The position numbers and the translations under genes were made by a program. Shown here piece after piece: positions 50,263-59,942 of a stretch of DNA of 64,000 bases. This DNA is from Okeania sp. SIO1I7. Lineage in GTDB: Bacteria > Cyanobacteriota > Cyanobacteriia > Cyanobacteriales > Microcoleaceae. Within the stretch, counting starts at the first letter, position 1. Every line of letters starts with the position of its first letter. Below the pieces are notes generated by a model. The model ran no database searches. It saw nothing but the letters and a program-made list of their open reading frames with translations, and was not told the origin of the DNA. The stretch covers positions 1 through 64,000 of the forward strand of contig JAAHGF010000020.1 in NCBI GenBank assembly GCA_010672585.1. Reading direction: 5' to 3'.

Positions 50263-50940
50263 ATGCAAAATATGAGTTTAGAGCAAATATCTGTCCAACT
50301 AGATAGTGAAAATTCTCGCGATCGCCTCCTTGCCCTGGCCCATCTAAGAGAAGTATCTGCTACTAAGGCAGTACCTTTGATAAAAAAAGTATTGAATGAC
50401 CCAAATTTACCAGTACGCTCCATGGCAGTATTTGCCCTGGGTGTAAAACAGACAGAGGAATCTTACCCAATTTTAGTAGAATTGTTAGAAAAAGATGCAG
50501 ATTATGGCATTCGCGCTGATGCTGCGGGGGCGTTAGGTTATCTAGAGGATATTAGAGCTTTTGAACCTTTAGCGAGAGCATTTTATGAAGATACCAGTTG
50601 GTTAGTACGTTTTAGTGCTGCAGTTTCTCTAGGAAACCTGAAAGATGCGCGTGCCCATGATTTATTGATAGAAGCTTTAGAGAATCCGGAGATGGTGATA
50701 CAACAAGCAGCGATCGCCGCTTTAGGAGAAATTGGAGACTTAGAAGCAGTGGAACATATTCTCAAGTTTGCCCTTTCAGAAGATTGGTTAATTCGCCAAC
50801 GTTTAGCAGAAGCTTTAGGAAATATGCCTACTCCTAAGAGTATATCTGCCTTGAAATATTTAGAAAAAGATAGCCATTCTCAAGTATCTCAAGCAGCAAG
50901 CATATCTCTGCAACGTTTATCTACAATGGAGAACAGTTAG
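50263..50940 (+). CDS. HEAT-repeat protein of the NblB / PBS-lyase-like family
   Basis: 225 residues, almost entirely HEAT units of about 31 residues (LLALAHLREVSATKAVPLI, VRSMAVFALGVKQTEESYPI, IRADAAGALGYLEDIRAF, VRFSAAVSLGNLKDARAH, IQQAAIAALGEIGDLEAV). Length and repeats match NblB, which takes part in phycobilisome breakdown during nutrient stress, and the related bilin-lyase-like HEAT proteins. I cannot tell these apart by eye, so no symbol is given. Confidence 0.8.
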   Translation: MQNMSLEQISVQLDSENSRDRLLALAHLREVSATKAVPLIKKVLNDPNLPVRSMAVFALGVKQTEESYPILVELLEKDADYGIRADAAGALGYLEDIRAFEPLARAFYEDTSWLVRFSAAVSLGNLKDARAHDLLIEALENPEMVIQQAAIAALGEIGDLEAVEHILKFALSEDWLIRQRLAEALGNMPTPKSISALKYLEKDSHSQVSQAASISLQRLSTMENS

Positions 50941-51268
50941 CAGATAGTAGACAACAGTGAGAAAAACATTTCTTAAGTAGGTCTAGTAACTGTTGGTTAT
51001 AATCTGGTATAATCTATAATAATTTCTAATTATCTGTTTTATGCTACTTGGATTCAAAACCGAATTATTTATAGAAAATCATAGATTTTTGCAGATAATC
51101 GTAGGTTTCTAAGAACGGTACAGCGCTGCTCAATCAGGTCTTTACAACTTCCAGCTCAAAGTGCAGTAAGAGAAAAGGTTTACAAAAAAATAATGTCTAA
51201 ATATGCCATAATGCACTTTTAGTCATGGCAATAACATAGGGGCGAATGGCCATTCACCCCTACTGACT
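50941..51268. other. Intergenic region between convergent genes
   Basis: 328 bp. At 51239-51260 a palindrome built on GGCGAATGGCCATTCAC lies eight bases past the methyltransferase stop; it also occurs in part at 32388 and 42580. It may end transcription of the minus-strand gene, though no T-run follows. Nothing else is seen. Confidence 0.45.
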
Positions 51269-52024
51269 TCAGATATACTCAGGTTTAGTTGCTGTTATAA
51301 AAACCATACGATCGCTAAATTTCAAAACTGATTTATCCTGATATTTCTCTTCCATTTCCTTTAAACCTGCTGCTAATTCAGTATCATTAAATTCAGAAAG
51401 CAAAAACATATAACGATTTTCTACCATTTCAAAATACTGACTTTTTGGCAATTCTAAAGGGTACTCTATAATATCAGAATCGACAACAAAACCTACTTTT
51501 TGAAGTAAATCAATTAGTTCTTGATAGTGAGGTTGTTTTTTTTCGTACAATTCTAGTGCTTTAGCAAATAAAGGATACTCAATAGTGGGTGGTAAGAGCA
51601 ATAACAAGAAAATTCCTCTAGGAGTTAGTCTTTGCCATAAATTCTGGAATAGTATAAATTTTTCCTCTATATAATGGATAGCTTCTTTTAAGAAAATTTT
51701 GTTATAAATTCCTGGGTTTTTAGAGAATTTTACTCCATCCATTTCTATGGGATTTAATCGACTATTTGCCGGAATTTTTTCTAGCATTTCAGCAGAAGGA
51801 TCGACGCAAATAATCGGTTGCTGTAATTGAATGTGATTGAGAATTTCTTTGCTATAAATTCCTGTTCCACAACCAATATCTACCAAAGTATCTGTGGGAG
51901 TTAGGTGTAGATATTCGATGATTTTTTGAGTTGTAAATTTAATATATTCAGGAGAGTATGACCAGAGATTATCGTAAATATTGGCGATATGTTTGTAATG
52001 ATTTTCGGAAGGGTTATTCAGCAT
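51269..52024 (-). CDS. Class I SAM-dependent methyltransferase
   Basis: 251 residues. Motif I is LVDIGCGTGIYSKEIL (about 44-59), followed by an acidic loop (ICVDPSAEML) and motif-IV-like FLKEAIHYIEE. The substrate is unknown. The gene is followed upstream by the ectC remnant on the same strand; there is no evidence that they work together. Confidence 0.85.
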   Translation of the reverse strand: MLNNPSENHYKHIANIYDNLWSYSPEYIKFTTQKIIEYLHLTPTDTLVDIGCGTGIYSKEILNHIQLQQPIICVDPSAEMLEKIPANSRLNPIEMDGVKFSKNPGIYNKIFLKEAIHYIEEKFILFQNLWQRLTPRGIFLLLLLPPTIEYPLFAKALELYEKKQPHYQELIDLLQKVGFVVDSDIIEYPLELPKSQYFEMVENRYMFLLSEFNDTELAAGLKEMEEKYQDKSVLKFSDRMVFITATKPEYI

Positions 52025-52186
52025 AATTAAGATTTTTGCTCAAATTTTTGACAAACTTTTGATATTATAAAGAATTTAATCCCTGTTGTAAAATTGCTAA
52101 TACTTGGGTTAAATTACCTCCAAGTCAAGCCTCTCGATCTAACTATAAACCAGGGAAATATTCACTACAAATAATACTTTTTTCAT

Positions 52187-52399
52187 TTATTCCTTAAACT
52201 CCTTCAAAATGGTACTCGCCGCTCTCCAACTTTTGAATCGCAGCGGACTTGATTTCAGGCGGGCATAAACGAAACACTTTCCTACCGGGATTCTCAAAGT
52301 TCCCTCTTTCAAGATTAACTGCCGACTCACCCAGTTTTTATTCTCAGCAAATACCTCATGTTCGGTTCCGATAATCTCTTGCAAACGACGTAATATCAT
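52187..52399 (-). pseudogene. ectC: Ectoine synthase remnant (N-terminal ~33 codons of ectC)
   Basis: The frame starts MILRRLQEIIGTEHEVFAEN and continues NWVSRQLILKEG, closely following the EctC N-terminus (IIGT.REV.AENW.SRRLLLK). After that the frame no longer resembles EctC (missing the cupin core) and stops after 70 codons; a full EctC is about 130 residues. The ATG overlaps the ectB-like stop as ATGA, so the native operon junction is preserved. It is not a functional synthase. Confidence 0.85.
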
Positions 52400-52530
52400 G
52401 CTTGCTCCTCTTGTGATTCAAACGATTGCTTAACTGATTTTTCAATAATATCAAGACCTTCAAGGAGCAACTCATCTTCAATAGTTAAAGGCGGCAGCAA
52501 CTTTAGAACCTCATTGTACGGTCTGTACGA
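52396..52530 (-). pseudogene. ectB: 3' remnant of ectB (diaminobutyrate aminotransferase)
   Basis: The minus-strand frame reads EVLKLLPPLTIEDELLLEGL then DIIEKSV and ends in TGA inside ATGA. 'K.LPPLTI..E.L..GL.I' is the C-terminal motif of EctB-type class III aminotransferases. Only about 44 codons remain; the pyridoxal-phosphate part is gone and the FGE gene starts right beyond. Together with the ectC stub this is the junction of a lost ectABC operon. Confidence 0.8.
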
Positions 52531-52547
52531 ACCTTCATTATCACTAT

Positions 52548-53549
52548 TCAACTGGATGATATAATTAAGCGAAACCCAATATGAGTTGTTCCAGTATCAG
52601 GAGCTTGAGACTCTCTGGCAGCAGGTCGATAACGACTACAATAATTTTTAGCACAGAGGTAAGAACCTCCTTTAATAACGTGCAAAGCTCCTTCCTGGGG
52701 TTTGATGGGATCGAAACTGGCGGTTTTGTCTGGTCCGACGGGGTTTAAACTATGGTCTTTGCCGGAATGTCCGACTTGATACCAATCTGAGGTGAGTTCC
52801 CAAACATTTCCGGTCATCTCATACAGTCCGTAACCGTTAGGAGGAAAAGATTCTACAGGTGCAGTACCTAAATAGTTATCTTCTTTGGTATTGAAAAAGG
52901 GAAACATCCCTTGCCAAGTATTAGCTTTCTTTGCAGAATATTGATTCCCCCAAGTAAATTCTTGCTCTTGAAGACCACCCCGCGCTGCATATTCCCATTG
53001 AGCTTCTGTGGGGAGAGATTTACCCGCCCAATTAGCATAAGCAACAGCATCTTCATAAGCGATGTGAACCACAGGATAATTATCTTTGCCTCTGATGTTA
53101 CTCTTCGGACCGTAGGGATGTTGCCAATTAGCACCCACTGTCCAATGCCACCAGCTTAAATAAGCAACTTGTTGAATACCTTCAGAGGGAGGTTGAAATA
53201 CTAGGGAACCAGGTTGTCTTTGCTCGTCAGTTAGATTGGGAAATTGTGATTTCGGTAGGGGACGTTCGGCAATAGTTTTATAGCCTGTTGCCTTGACAAA
53301 TTTGCGGAATTCTGCGTTGGTGATTTCGTGGCGATCGATGCAAAAACTATCTACTGTGACGTCACTTGCAGAAATTTCTGATGGATAATGACTATCCGAT
53401 CCCATTGTAAAAGTTCCTCCAGGAATAAATACCATTCCCTCTGGACAACTATTATCTGTAGAGGATGCTTGTGCTGGTGTGGAGAAAGGGAAAATCAGGG
53501 ATATTGTTAAGAAAAAGATAATAATTGATTTTAACCAAAAAGTTTTCAT
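52548..53549 (-). CDS. Exported formylglycine-generating enzyme (sulfatase-modifying factor)
   Basis: 333 residues. A signal peptide (MKTFWLKSIIIFFLTISLIF, cleavage near AQA) is followed by the FGE-sulfatase fold (GMVFIPGGTFTMGSD, PVVHIAYEDAVAYANWAGKS, LPTEAQWEYAARGG, GNVWEL). The active-site cysteines C299 and C304 (SYLCAKNYCSRYR) match the Cu-binding pair of aerobic FGE. It would convert the sulfatase Cys to formylglycine. It is third in sulfatase-HAD-FGE. A Sec-type signal on an FGE is noteworthy, since bacterial FGEs usually act in the cytosol on unfolded sulfatase. Confidence 0.92.
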   Translation of the reverse strand: MKTFWLKSIIIFFLTISLIFPFSTPAQASSTDNSCPEGMVFIPGGTFTMGSDSHYPSEISASDVTVDSFCIDRHEITNAEFRKFVKATGYKTIAERPLPKSQFPNLTDEQRQPGSLVFQPPSEGIQQVAYLSWWHWTVGANWQHPYGPKSNIRGKDNYPVVHIAYEDAVAYANWAGKSLPTEAQWEYAARGGLQEQEFTWGNQYSAKKANTWQGMFPFFNTKEDNYLGTAPVESFPPNGYGLYEMTGNVWELTSDWYQVGHSGKDHSLNPVGPDKTASFDPIKPQEGALHVIKGGSYLCAKNYCSRYRPAARESQAPDTGTTHIGFRLIISSS

Positions 53550-53640
53550 AAAATGCCTGAGACTTGAATAATATAAGGTATTAATAATTTAATTTAGTAT
53601 CAGGTGAGCAATGCTCACCCTACCGACTACTGATTAAAAT

Positions 53641-54651
53641 TTAGTTACACACTGGTGCAGGTGTTCTTGATAGATCTGACTCAAAAATAGTATCGAAATC
53701 GTCTTTCATACTGACTACGATCCAATTTTCACGATTTTGGGCTTCATCAAGAGATTCATTATCAGGTACTGATTTGTACTCGTACTCATTTGGTTGACAT
53801 TCTTGATGTGTGCTTCCAGGCACGTCATCGTATTTATATTCTCTCTCACAATCATCGTGATTAATGAGCACGATCAAGGATTTATCAACCCCAGCATCAG
53901 TGTATTGAAACATTTCAAAATCACCGCTAGAGTTACCTACAGCTATGATGGGTCGTTTGCCAATATGATTTTGAATCCCTACTGGTTTACCTTCTTGATC
54001 GTTATACTGAGCTAGATCCTCATGGTTCTTCATTCCTGCTAAAAAAGCTGTATCACGTGTTATGTTTCCTCCAAACTCTAGATCGAAGCTTGTTTTGACG
54101 GCAGTACCAATCACTTGTTCAGGGGGAATACCATAAGCTTCATCAGAAAAGGAACGAACAAAATCAATATCACCTCCGGAACAAATATAGACTTTGAAAC
54201 CGTTAGCTTTGAGGTATTTAACTAACCCAATTACAGGTTTATAGACGAGTTGTCTATGTGGAACACCAAAATTTTTCTGATTTACTTCATAGACAAATTG
54301 ACGAGCTTTCTCTATATACTCGTCTGTTGTTAAGCCAACAAGAGGAGTTCTAAAATTTTTCAGTTCAAACTTAATTGGGAAGTACAGAGGCTTTTCAGAC
54401 CATAGAGTTCCATCGTTATCGAATACAGCAATGCGATCTTTTGGTTTAACATAGTTATCGCCACGAGTAGTGACTTTTTCCACAAACTTTACAATATCTT
54501 GTATCGTGCCATCCTCATTCCAAGAATTTAAGTGATATTCACCAGCAGCATTAGCAGGAAGACAACCTAAAGTACCGCCTAAACAAAAGATTGAGAGCAG
54601 AACCGAAAGAAAAAATGAGATAGTTTTTCTGTTGATATTGAGAAACTTCAT
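53641..54651 (-). CDS. Exported HAD-family phosphatase
   Basis: 336 residues. Signal peptide with FLSVLLSIFCLGGTLGC; the Cys30 could be a lipobox, or cleavage may follow ANA. HAD motif I is VFDNDGTLW with D78/D80, motif II CSGGDIDF, and motif IV AVGNSSGDFEMF. The substrate is probably a phosphomonoester in the periplasm. It lies between the sulfatase and FGE genes, so a combined role in releasing sulfate and phosphate from esters is plausible. Confidence 0.85.
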   Translation of the reverse strand: MKFLNINRKTISFFLSVLLSIFCLGGTLGCLPANAAGEYHLNSWNEDGTIQDIVKFVEKVTTRGDNYVKPKDRIAVFDNDGTLWSEKPLYFPIKFELKNFRTPLVGLTTDEYIEKARQFVYEVNQKNFGVPHRQLVYKPVIGLVKYLKANGFKVYICSGGDIDFVRSFSDEAYGIPPEQVIGTAVKTSFDLEFGGNITRDTAFLAGMKNHEDLAQYNDQEGKPVGIQNHIGKRPIIAVGNSSGDFEMFQYTDAGVDKSLIVLINHDDCEREYKYDDVPGSTHQECQPNEYEYKSVPDNESLDEAQNRENWIVVSMKDDFDTIFESDLSRTPAPVCN

Positions 54652-54845
54652 AATTGATTTACAAACCTTTAAATAAAGTAGGTCAAATTGTTGTTAGGAG
54701 AAATAGGAGGATCTATCTTCAACAAGAGTCTTTCAAAGATCCTCCTAAATTCTACTTGTGTGTACACCGTAGTGTAGTCATGGAATTAATATCGCAGTCA
54801 ATTTTAATTGCCTGGAAAATCACTGATGGGCAAAGTTCCCACGGA

Positions 54846-56591
54846 CTAATCAATAGCACCCTGATATAAGTGAGTACGGACTTTTCCTTCCTCATTAGGG
54901 ATTTTATCGATTATTTCTTCAACAATTATGTTGGGATTAGCCTTGAAAGGAGGCTGACTAGGGGGATACTTGTCAAAAGTATCCAGGTACTTCTGAACAT
55001 ATGTGGCTGCAGGTAGCATTAAGTAGCTACGGCGAACCCACCATGGGTTATAGTTGTTTGAATCCGTATCTGCTCGCTCGTAGGGGTCTCGACGCAGGTT
55101 AAAGATCTTTGGAATCCGCAGGGGTACAAACTCTTCCCGCCAAACATCGAAATAGTGGGCTCGTTGCTCCATATAGACCACTTTCCAGTCACCAACGCGA
55201 ACCCCTGGCAATTGACCCTCATCGTTGAAGTAGATGAAGCTCTGACGCGCTCCATTGGCATCTTCTTCATCTGCAGTTTCCAGATAGGGCAGTTGATTAT
55301 ATCCATCCAGGTGAGTACCGCAGAATTTCGTACAGTTATCCTTAAGGCAACCCTGAAGAAGGATTTCCTTGATATCGTCTTTACCTACAGCCGCCATCAG
55401 CGTCGGCACCCAATCCAAGAGGGAGAAAATCTCGTGGGAGACCACGCCTGCTGGAATACGAGCTGGCCAGCGCACCAAACCTGGAACGCGGTAGCCGCCT
55501 TCCCAGTTGGTGTTCTTCTCGCCCCGGAACGGGCTCAGGGCACCATCGGGCCATTCGTTGTAATGGGGGCCGTTGTCGGTGGTATAGATCACAATCGTGT
55601 TTTCAGCGATCGGAACGTCGTTTTCATCTTTCAGGGTATCAAGCAGCTCAAGCAGCTCGCCCACATGACCGTCGTGCTCCAACATACCATCGTTGTAGAA
55701 ACCCTGACCGCTGATGCCTTCTACCTCATCGCTGATGTGGGTGTAGAAGTGCATACGGGTAGAGTTGAACCAGGTGAAGAAAGGCTGTTTTTTGTTGACA
55801 GCGTTGGTGATGAAATCCTTGGTGTGATTGAGGAATTCGCGATCCACGCCCTTCATACGTTCGATAGTCAACGCGCCCGTATCTTTGCAGAACTGATAGC
55901 CCAATTTATCGAAGCGCTTGAGATGTATATCCCTGAGTTCACCAGAAATCGGCTCTCCATATTCGTCGAAAATTGGTTCTGTATACTCAACATCTGATGC
56001 TTTGCAATGTAGCACCCCACGCGGGCCAAAATTGTTGTAAAATGCTGGGTCTTTGGGGTAGTCCACATTTTCTGGTTCTTCTTCCGCATTCAAATGGTAG
56101 AGGTTGCCAAAAAATTCATCAAAGCCATGAACTGTAGGCAGAAACTGGTTTTTATCGCCCAGGTGGTTTTTGCCAAACTGGCCTGTGGCGTAGCCCAAAG
56201 GCTTGAGCATTTCTGCCAGGGTGGGGTCGTCGTCTTGGATGCCGAAGTCCGCACCAGGGAAACCCACTTTCAGCAGACCGGTACGCAAGCCACTTTGCCC
56301 GGTGATAAATGCTGCTCGACCAGCGGTACAGCTTTGCTCGGCGTAGTAGTCGGTGAACAGCACGCCTTCGTTGGCAATACGGTCGATATTAGGGGTGTCG
56401 TAACCCACAATACCTTTTCCGTAGGCGCTGACATTTGTCAAACCAATATCATCTCCCATAATCACCAAAATGTTAGGAAGCTGAGTCGTTTCGGCAAATG
56501 CAGCAGATGTAGGGAGCCAAGGTAGTATCCCTGACACCCAAAGTATTAAGGACATCGCTATAGCGATCGCCATTTTTATGGCTCGTTGCAT
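54846..56591 (-). CDS. Exported arylsulfatase-type sulfatase
   Basis: 581 residues with a signal peptide (LILWVSGILPWLPTSAAFA). The metal ligands D47/D48 (IMGDDIG) and the formylglycine site C88-T-A-G-R92 (EQSCTAGRAAFITGQ) are intact; the sequon is CxAGR instead of the common CxPSR. Later motifs include GKNHLGD and TDNGPHYNEWPDG. It hydrolyses sulfate esters, perhaps of algal polysaccharides. The coding DNA is clearly GC-richer than all neighbours (about 55.4-56.5 kb), and a long open antisense frame is a by-product of that composition. The FGE for its activation is in the same cluster. Confidence 0.93.
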   Translation of the reverse strand: MQRAIKMAIAIAMSLILWVSGILPWLPTSAAFAETTQLPNILVIMGDDIGLTNVSAYGKGIVGYDTPNIDRIANEGVLFTDYYAEQSCTAGRAAFITGQSGLRTGLLKVGFPGADFGIQDDDPTLAEMLKPLGYATGQFGKNHLGDKNQFLPTVHGFDEFFGNLYHLNAEEEPENVDYPKDPAFYNNFGPRGVLHCKASDVEYTEPIFDEYGEPISGELRDIHLKRFDKLGYQFCKDTGALTIERMKGVDREFLNHTKDFITNAVNKKQPFFTWFNSTRMHFYTHISDEVEGISGQGFYNDGMLEHDGHVGELLELLDTLKDENDVPIAENTIVIYTTDNGPHYNEWPDGALSPFRGEKNTNWEGGYRVPGLVRWPARIPAGVVSHEIFSLLDWVPTLMAAVGKDDIKEILLQGCLKDNCTKFCGTHLDGYNQLPYLETADEEDANGARQSFIYFNDEGQLPGVRVGDWKVVYMEQRAHYFDVWREEFVPLRIPKIFNLRRDPYERADTDSNNYNPWWVRRSYLMLPAATYVQKYLDTFDKYPPSQPPFKANPNIIVEEIIDKIPNEEGKVRTHLYQGAID

Positions 56592-56791
56592 GAAAATAAA
56601 CTCCTTAACTTTCAGATAAATTCAAAAACTAATTTTCATAAGCAAAAATCAAATTTGTGACTTTGGTATTCAACTCTAGTAGTCATCTGATTCTTCAAAC
56701 ATTCAAAAATTCCAACTTTTTGAGTTATAATTTTGAAAAAACTAATTCGAGTCAAACATGAATTTTATTTATCAAAACTTTTTTTCAGGTG

Positions 56792-57814
56792 ATGAGTGTA
56801 AAAAAGAATAAAATTAACCAGGATAAATCTGGGACAGATAATCAGCAGATTATTTCCATTTCCTTTACTGATGTGGATCATTTCACTGAGTTTTTCTCCT
56901 ATAGCAAAATGCAAATGATACAACTCACTGCTGAGTTTTTCCAAAGTGAATTTTTGTCGATCCAGATTGGTAACTTATATTTCATACGCCATCATGGAAA
57001 TCAAGGAATTCAAGTTTGCGGTGAGAACTTGAATAAATACCGAAATTTTGTGATTATCTGCTCTGAGAATGAAGAAGAATTTTACTCCCACCGTCGCCCT
57101 ATCGATCCTCAAAGGACTATTTTTGGTTTCCACAGAGGAGAAGTAGACTTTATAGTTCCTCAAGGTGGAACAATTGTAAACATTTTAATCCCTGTGGAAA
57201 TTTTTCATGCTTATGCAGACCAATTACAACGCCACGATCTCGACGATAATTTCCTGAATAAAAATTATGTGAATTTATTACCCACTGGAATGAGGGAAAT
57301 TAAAGATTACTTGAAGGAAATATTTTGGTTAGCAGAACATAAACCAAGTTGGTTACAACAAGATCATGTTGTGGATATTGTTAATAATGATTTTCTGCCT
57401 TTGTTAATTAGTAAGATTCCCACTAAGTGGAATTCTAAGAGTTCCCTCAAACCTTCCCGACGAGCTAAGTTGATTGCTCAAGCAGAGCAAGAAATGTTAG
57501 CCAGCTTTGAAAAACCTCTGACCTTAAAACAACTAGCTCAAAAATTAGAGTCTAGCAGTTCTGCTTTATCCTATGGTTTTAAGGAGTTATTTGGCATGAG
57601 TCCAATGCGCTATCTCAAGGTGCGAAGACTTAATGCAGTACGGCAACGCCTAAAAGCAAGCGAACCGGAGAACTTTACTATAACTATGCTTGCGAGTCAA
57701 TTTGGGTTCTGGAGTGCAGGTCATTTTGCTAGAGATTACAAAGCTATGTTTGGGGAGTTACCTTCAGATACTTTGCAAAAGACTGCAAAAGTTAGTTTGG
57801 GTGTAGATGGATAA
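56792..57814 (+). CDS. AraC-family transcriptional regulator
   Basis: 340 residues from the ATG; a GTG one codon upstream is an alternative. The C-terminal ~110 residues contain the two helix-turn-helix motifs (LKQLAQKLESSSSALSYGFK; SQFGFWSAGHFARDYKAMFG). The N-terminal ~200 residues form an effector domain of the PqrA/FeuR-like kind. It is divergent from the sulfatase gene (200 bp apart), so the sulfatase cluster is its probable target. Confidence 0.88.
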   Translation: MSVKKNKINQDKSGTDNQQIISISFTDVDHFTEFFSYSKMQMIQLTAEFFQSEFLSIQIGNLYFIRHHGNQGIQVCGENLNKYRNFVIICSENEEEFYSHRRPIDPQRTIFGFHRGEVDFIVPQGGTIVNILIPVEIFHAYADQLQRHDLDDNFLNKNYVNLLPTGMREIKDYLKEIFWLAEHKPSWLQQDHVVDIVNNDFLPLLISKIPTKWNSKSSLKPSRRAKLIAQAEQEMLASFEKPLTLKQLAQKLESSSSALSYGFKELFGMSPMRYLKVRRLNAVRQRLKASEPENFTITMLASQFGFWSAGHFARDYKAMFGELPSDTLQKTAKVSLGVDG

Positions 57815-58017
57815 AGTTTCTGGAAGTTATATCATTTCGGGTTAAATACTTAATAAATATACTTATCTGACAAATAAACGGTATATTACACAAACCTTTT
57901 TTCCAACGATTTTTTAGCTTTGTCATCCGCCAAACAATAAATTTATTTGTTCACCACATAAATATCTTTGTTTAATTTGGTATTATCTAGTTACAGAGAT
58001 ATATCAATTACCTCAAG

Positions 58018-59793
58018 ATGATTAACTTTAATACCCAAAAAAATAACTTCCGTAAATTAGCAATTTTATTCACTGTTATTTTAATATTTTTACTTAGCGC
58101 TTGTAGACCAGCACCATCAAATTATCAATCTCGTATTGTTGTACCTACCCCTAGTGATGCCTCTACTTTTAACTATCCATTAAATCAGTCAGCATATAAT
58201 GTTTTTGGCTATCTATATGAGGGCTTAATTATTGAAAATGGTATTACAGGAGAATTGGAACCAGCTTTAGCGGAATCCTGGAAAGTTTCTGATGATGGAC
58301 AAATAATAATTATTACTTTAAAAGAAGGGTTGAAGTGGTCAGATGGAGAACCTTTAACTGCTGATGATGTAGTTTTTTCTTATAATGAAATATACCTCAA
58401 CGATAAAATTCCTACTAGCTTTAAAGACATTCTCAGAATAGGCAAAAGTGGAGCTTTACCAACTGTCAAGAAAATCGATAATCGCCGTATAGAATTTTCC
58501 ACACCAGAACCTTTTGCTCCTTTTATTAGATATGCTGGAGGATTACCTATTTTACCTGCTCATGCCTTAAAAGAATCAGTTCGTACTACTAACTCTAAAG
58601 GAGAATTAAACTATCTGACAAAATGGGGAACTGATACCCCGGTAAGAGAAATTGTTGGTAATGGTATGTATCGCCTCAAAAGTTATACAGCAAATCAGCG
58701 AATTATTTTAGAAAAAAATCCATTTTACTGGCGTCAAGATGAGCAAGGAAATAATTTACCTTATATTGAAAATATTGCCTGGCAAGTAATCGAAAATACA
58801 GACAATCAACTCTTAAATTTCCGTTCTGGCGAACTAGATACAATTAAGGTAGAGCCAGAAATGTTCCCTCTATTAAAACGAGAAGAAAATCGCGGTCAAT
58901 ATACTATTTATAATGGCGGTCCGACATCTGCTTCTAGCTTTATTTCTTTTAATTTGAATGAGGCAAAGAATGCTCAAGGACAACCATTTGTCAAACCCTT
59001 TAAATCTCGATGGTTTAATAATAAAACTTTTCGGCAAGCGATCGCCTACGCAATTAATCGGGAAGCAATGACCAATAATATATACCGTGGATTAGGTGCG
59101 CCCCAATATTCACCAATTCCGGTCACCAGTCCTTTTTATTTATCTCCAGAAGAAGGCTTAAAGGTTTACAATTATAACCCAGAAAAAGCCAAAGAACTTT
59201 TACTGAGTGCTGGCTTTAAATATAATCAAAACGGTGAATTATTAGACAGTGAAGGTAATCGAGTAGAATTTAATTTATTATCAAGTGCGGGTCGGAAAGT
59301 TAGAGAACAAATGGCAACACAAATTAATCAAGATTTAGACAAAATAGGTATTAAGGTAAATATGCAGTTTCTCAGTTTTAATACTTATGTAGAAAGACTA
59401 TCTTTATCCAGAGATTGGGAAGCTTATCTAGGAGGTTTTCTTGGAGGAGGTATTGAACCTCATGGTGGTTATAATATTTGGTCTGTTAATGGTAGATTAC
59501 ACACTTTTAATCAAGGACCTCAACCTGGAGAAGACAATATAGAAGGTTGGAAAATTAATGATTGGGAGCAAGAAATAGACGACCTTTATATTAGAGCGTC
59601 TCAAGTGCTAGATGAAGAAAAACGAAAAGAAATTTATGGTCAAGCACAGCAAATTATTGCTGAGGAATTACCTTTTATATATATGGTTAATCCTTTAGAA
59701 TTTGAAGCTATAAGAAATCGGATTAAAGGAATTCAATATACTGAACTTTCCGGAGGTTTTTGGAATTTATATGAACTGCAAATTTCTGAGTAA
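58018..59793 (+). CDS. ABC transporter substrate-binding lipoprotein (SBP family 5, peptide type)
   Basis: 591 residues. The lipobox FLLSACRPA places a lipid-anchored Cys at 29. The SBP_bac_5 signature FGYLYEGLI...LEPALAESWKVSDDG is near 60-90, with GLKWSDGEPLTADDVVFSYN after it. It binds oligopeptides or similar solutes for an ABC importer. No permease or ATPase genes are adjacent, which is common for scattered cyanobacterial transporters. Confidence 0.92.
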   Translation: MINFNTQKNNFRKLAILFTVILIFLLSACRPAPSNYQSRIVVPTPSDASTFNYPLNQSAYNVFGYLYEGLIIENGITGELEPALAESWKVSDDGQIIIITLKEGLKWSDGEPLTADDVVFSYNEIYLNDKIPTSFKDILRIGKSGALPTVKKIDNRRIEFSTPEPFAPFIRYAGGLPILPAHALKESVRTTNSKGELNYLTKWGTDTPVREIVGNGMYRLKSYTANQRIILEKNPFYWRQDEQGNNLPYIENIAWQVIENTDNQLLNFRSGELDTIKVEPEMFPLLKREENRGQYTIYNGGPTSASSFISFNLNEAKNAQGQPFVKPFKSRWFNNKTFRQAIAYAINREAMTNNIYRGLGAPQYSPIPVTSPFYLSPEEGLKVYNYNPEKAKELLLSAGFKYNQNGELLDSEGNRVEFNLLSSAGRKVREQMATQINQDLDKIGIKVNMQFLSFNTYVERLSLSRDWEAYLGGFLGGGIEPHGGYNIWSVNGRLHTFNQGPQPGEDNIEGWKINDWEQEIDDLYIRASQVLDEEKRKEIYGQAQQIIAEELPFIYMVNPLEFEAIRNRIKGIQYTELSGGFWNLYELQISE

Positions 59794-59942
59794 AGAAGAA
59801 GGAAGCAGGAAGAAGGAAGAAGGAAGAAGGAAGAAGGAAAATTTTACGTTGTCTTAGTTTTAAGTTTTTGATTTTTCCGCGCCCTTTCCTTCGACTGCTT
59901 ATAGATATAATTGCTTTGATTTTTGACTTTTGGATATGTCTA
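59794..59942. repeat. GAAGGAA heptamer tract after the solute-binding gene
   Basis: About seven imperfect copies of the 7-mer AGAAGGA start 5 bp after the stop codon (59796-59840). The same unit is found inside larB near 61286. Confidence 0.7.

Noticed and set aside
52187-52399. A genuine small 70-residue gene
   Set aside because: Only the first ~33 codons are conserved and they match EctC; the remainder is unrelated, so it is a truncated relic.
55155-55997. Plus-strand 280-codon frame opposite the sulfatase
   Set aside because: The sense frame has complete sulfatase motifs and a signal peptide. The antisense frame exists because the DNA is GC-rich with few stop codons.
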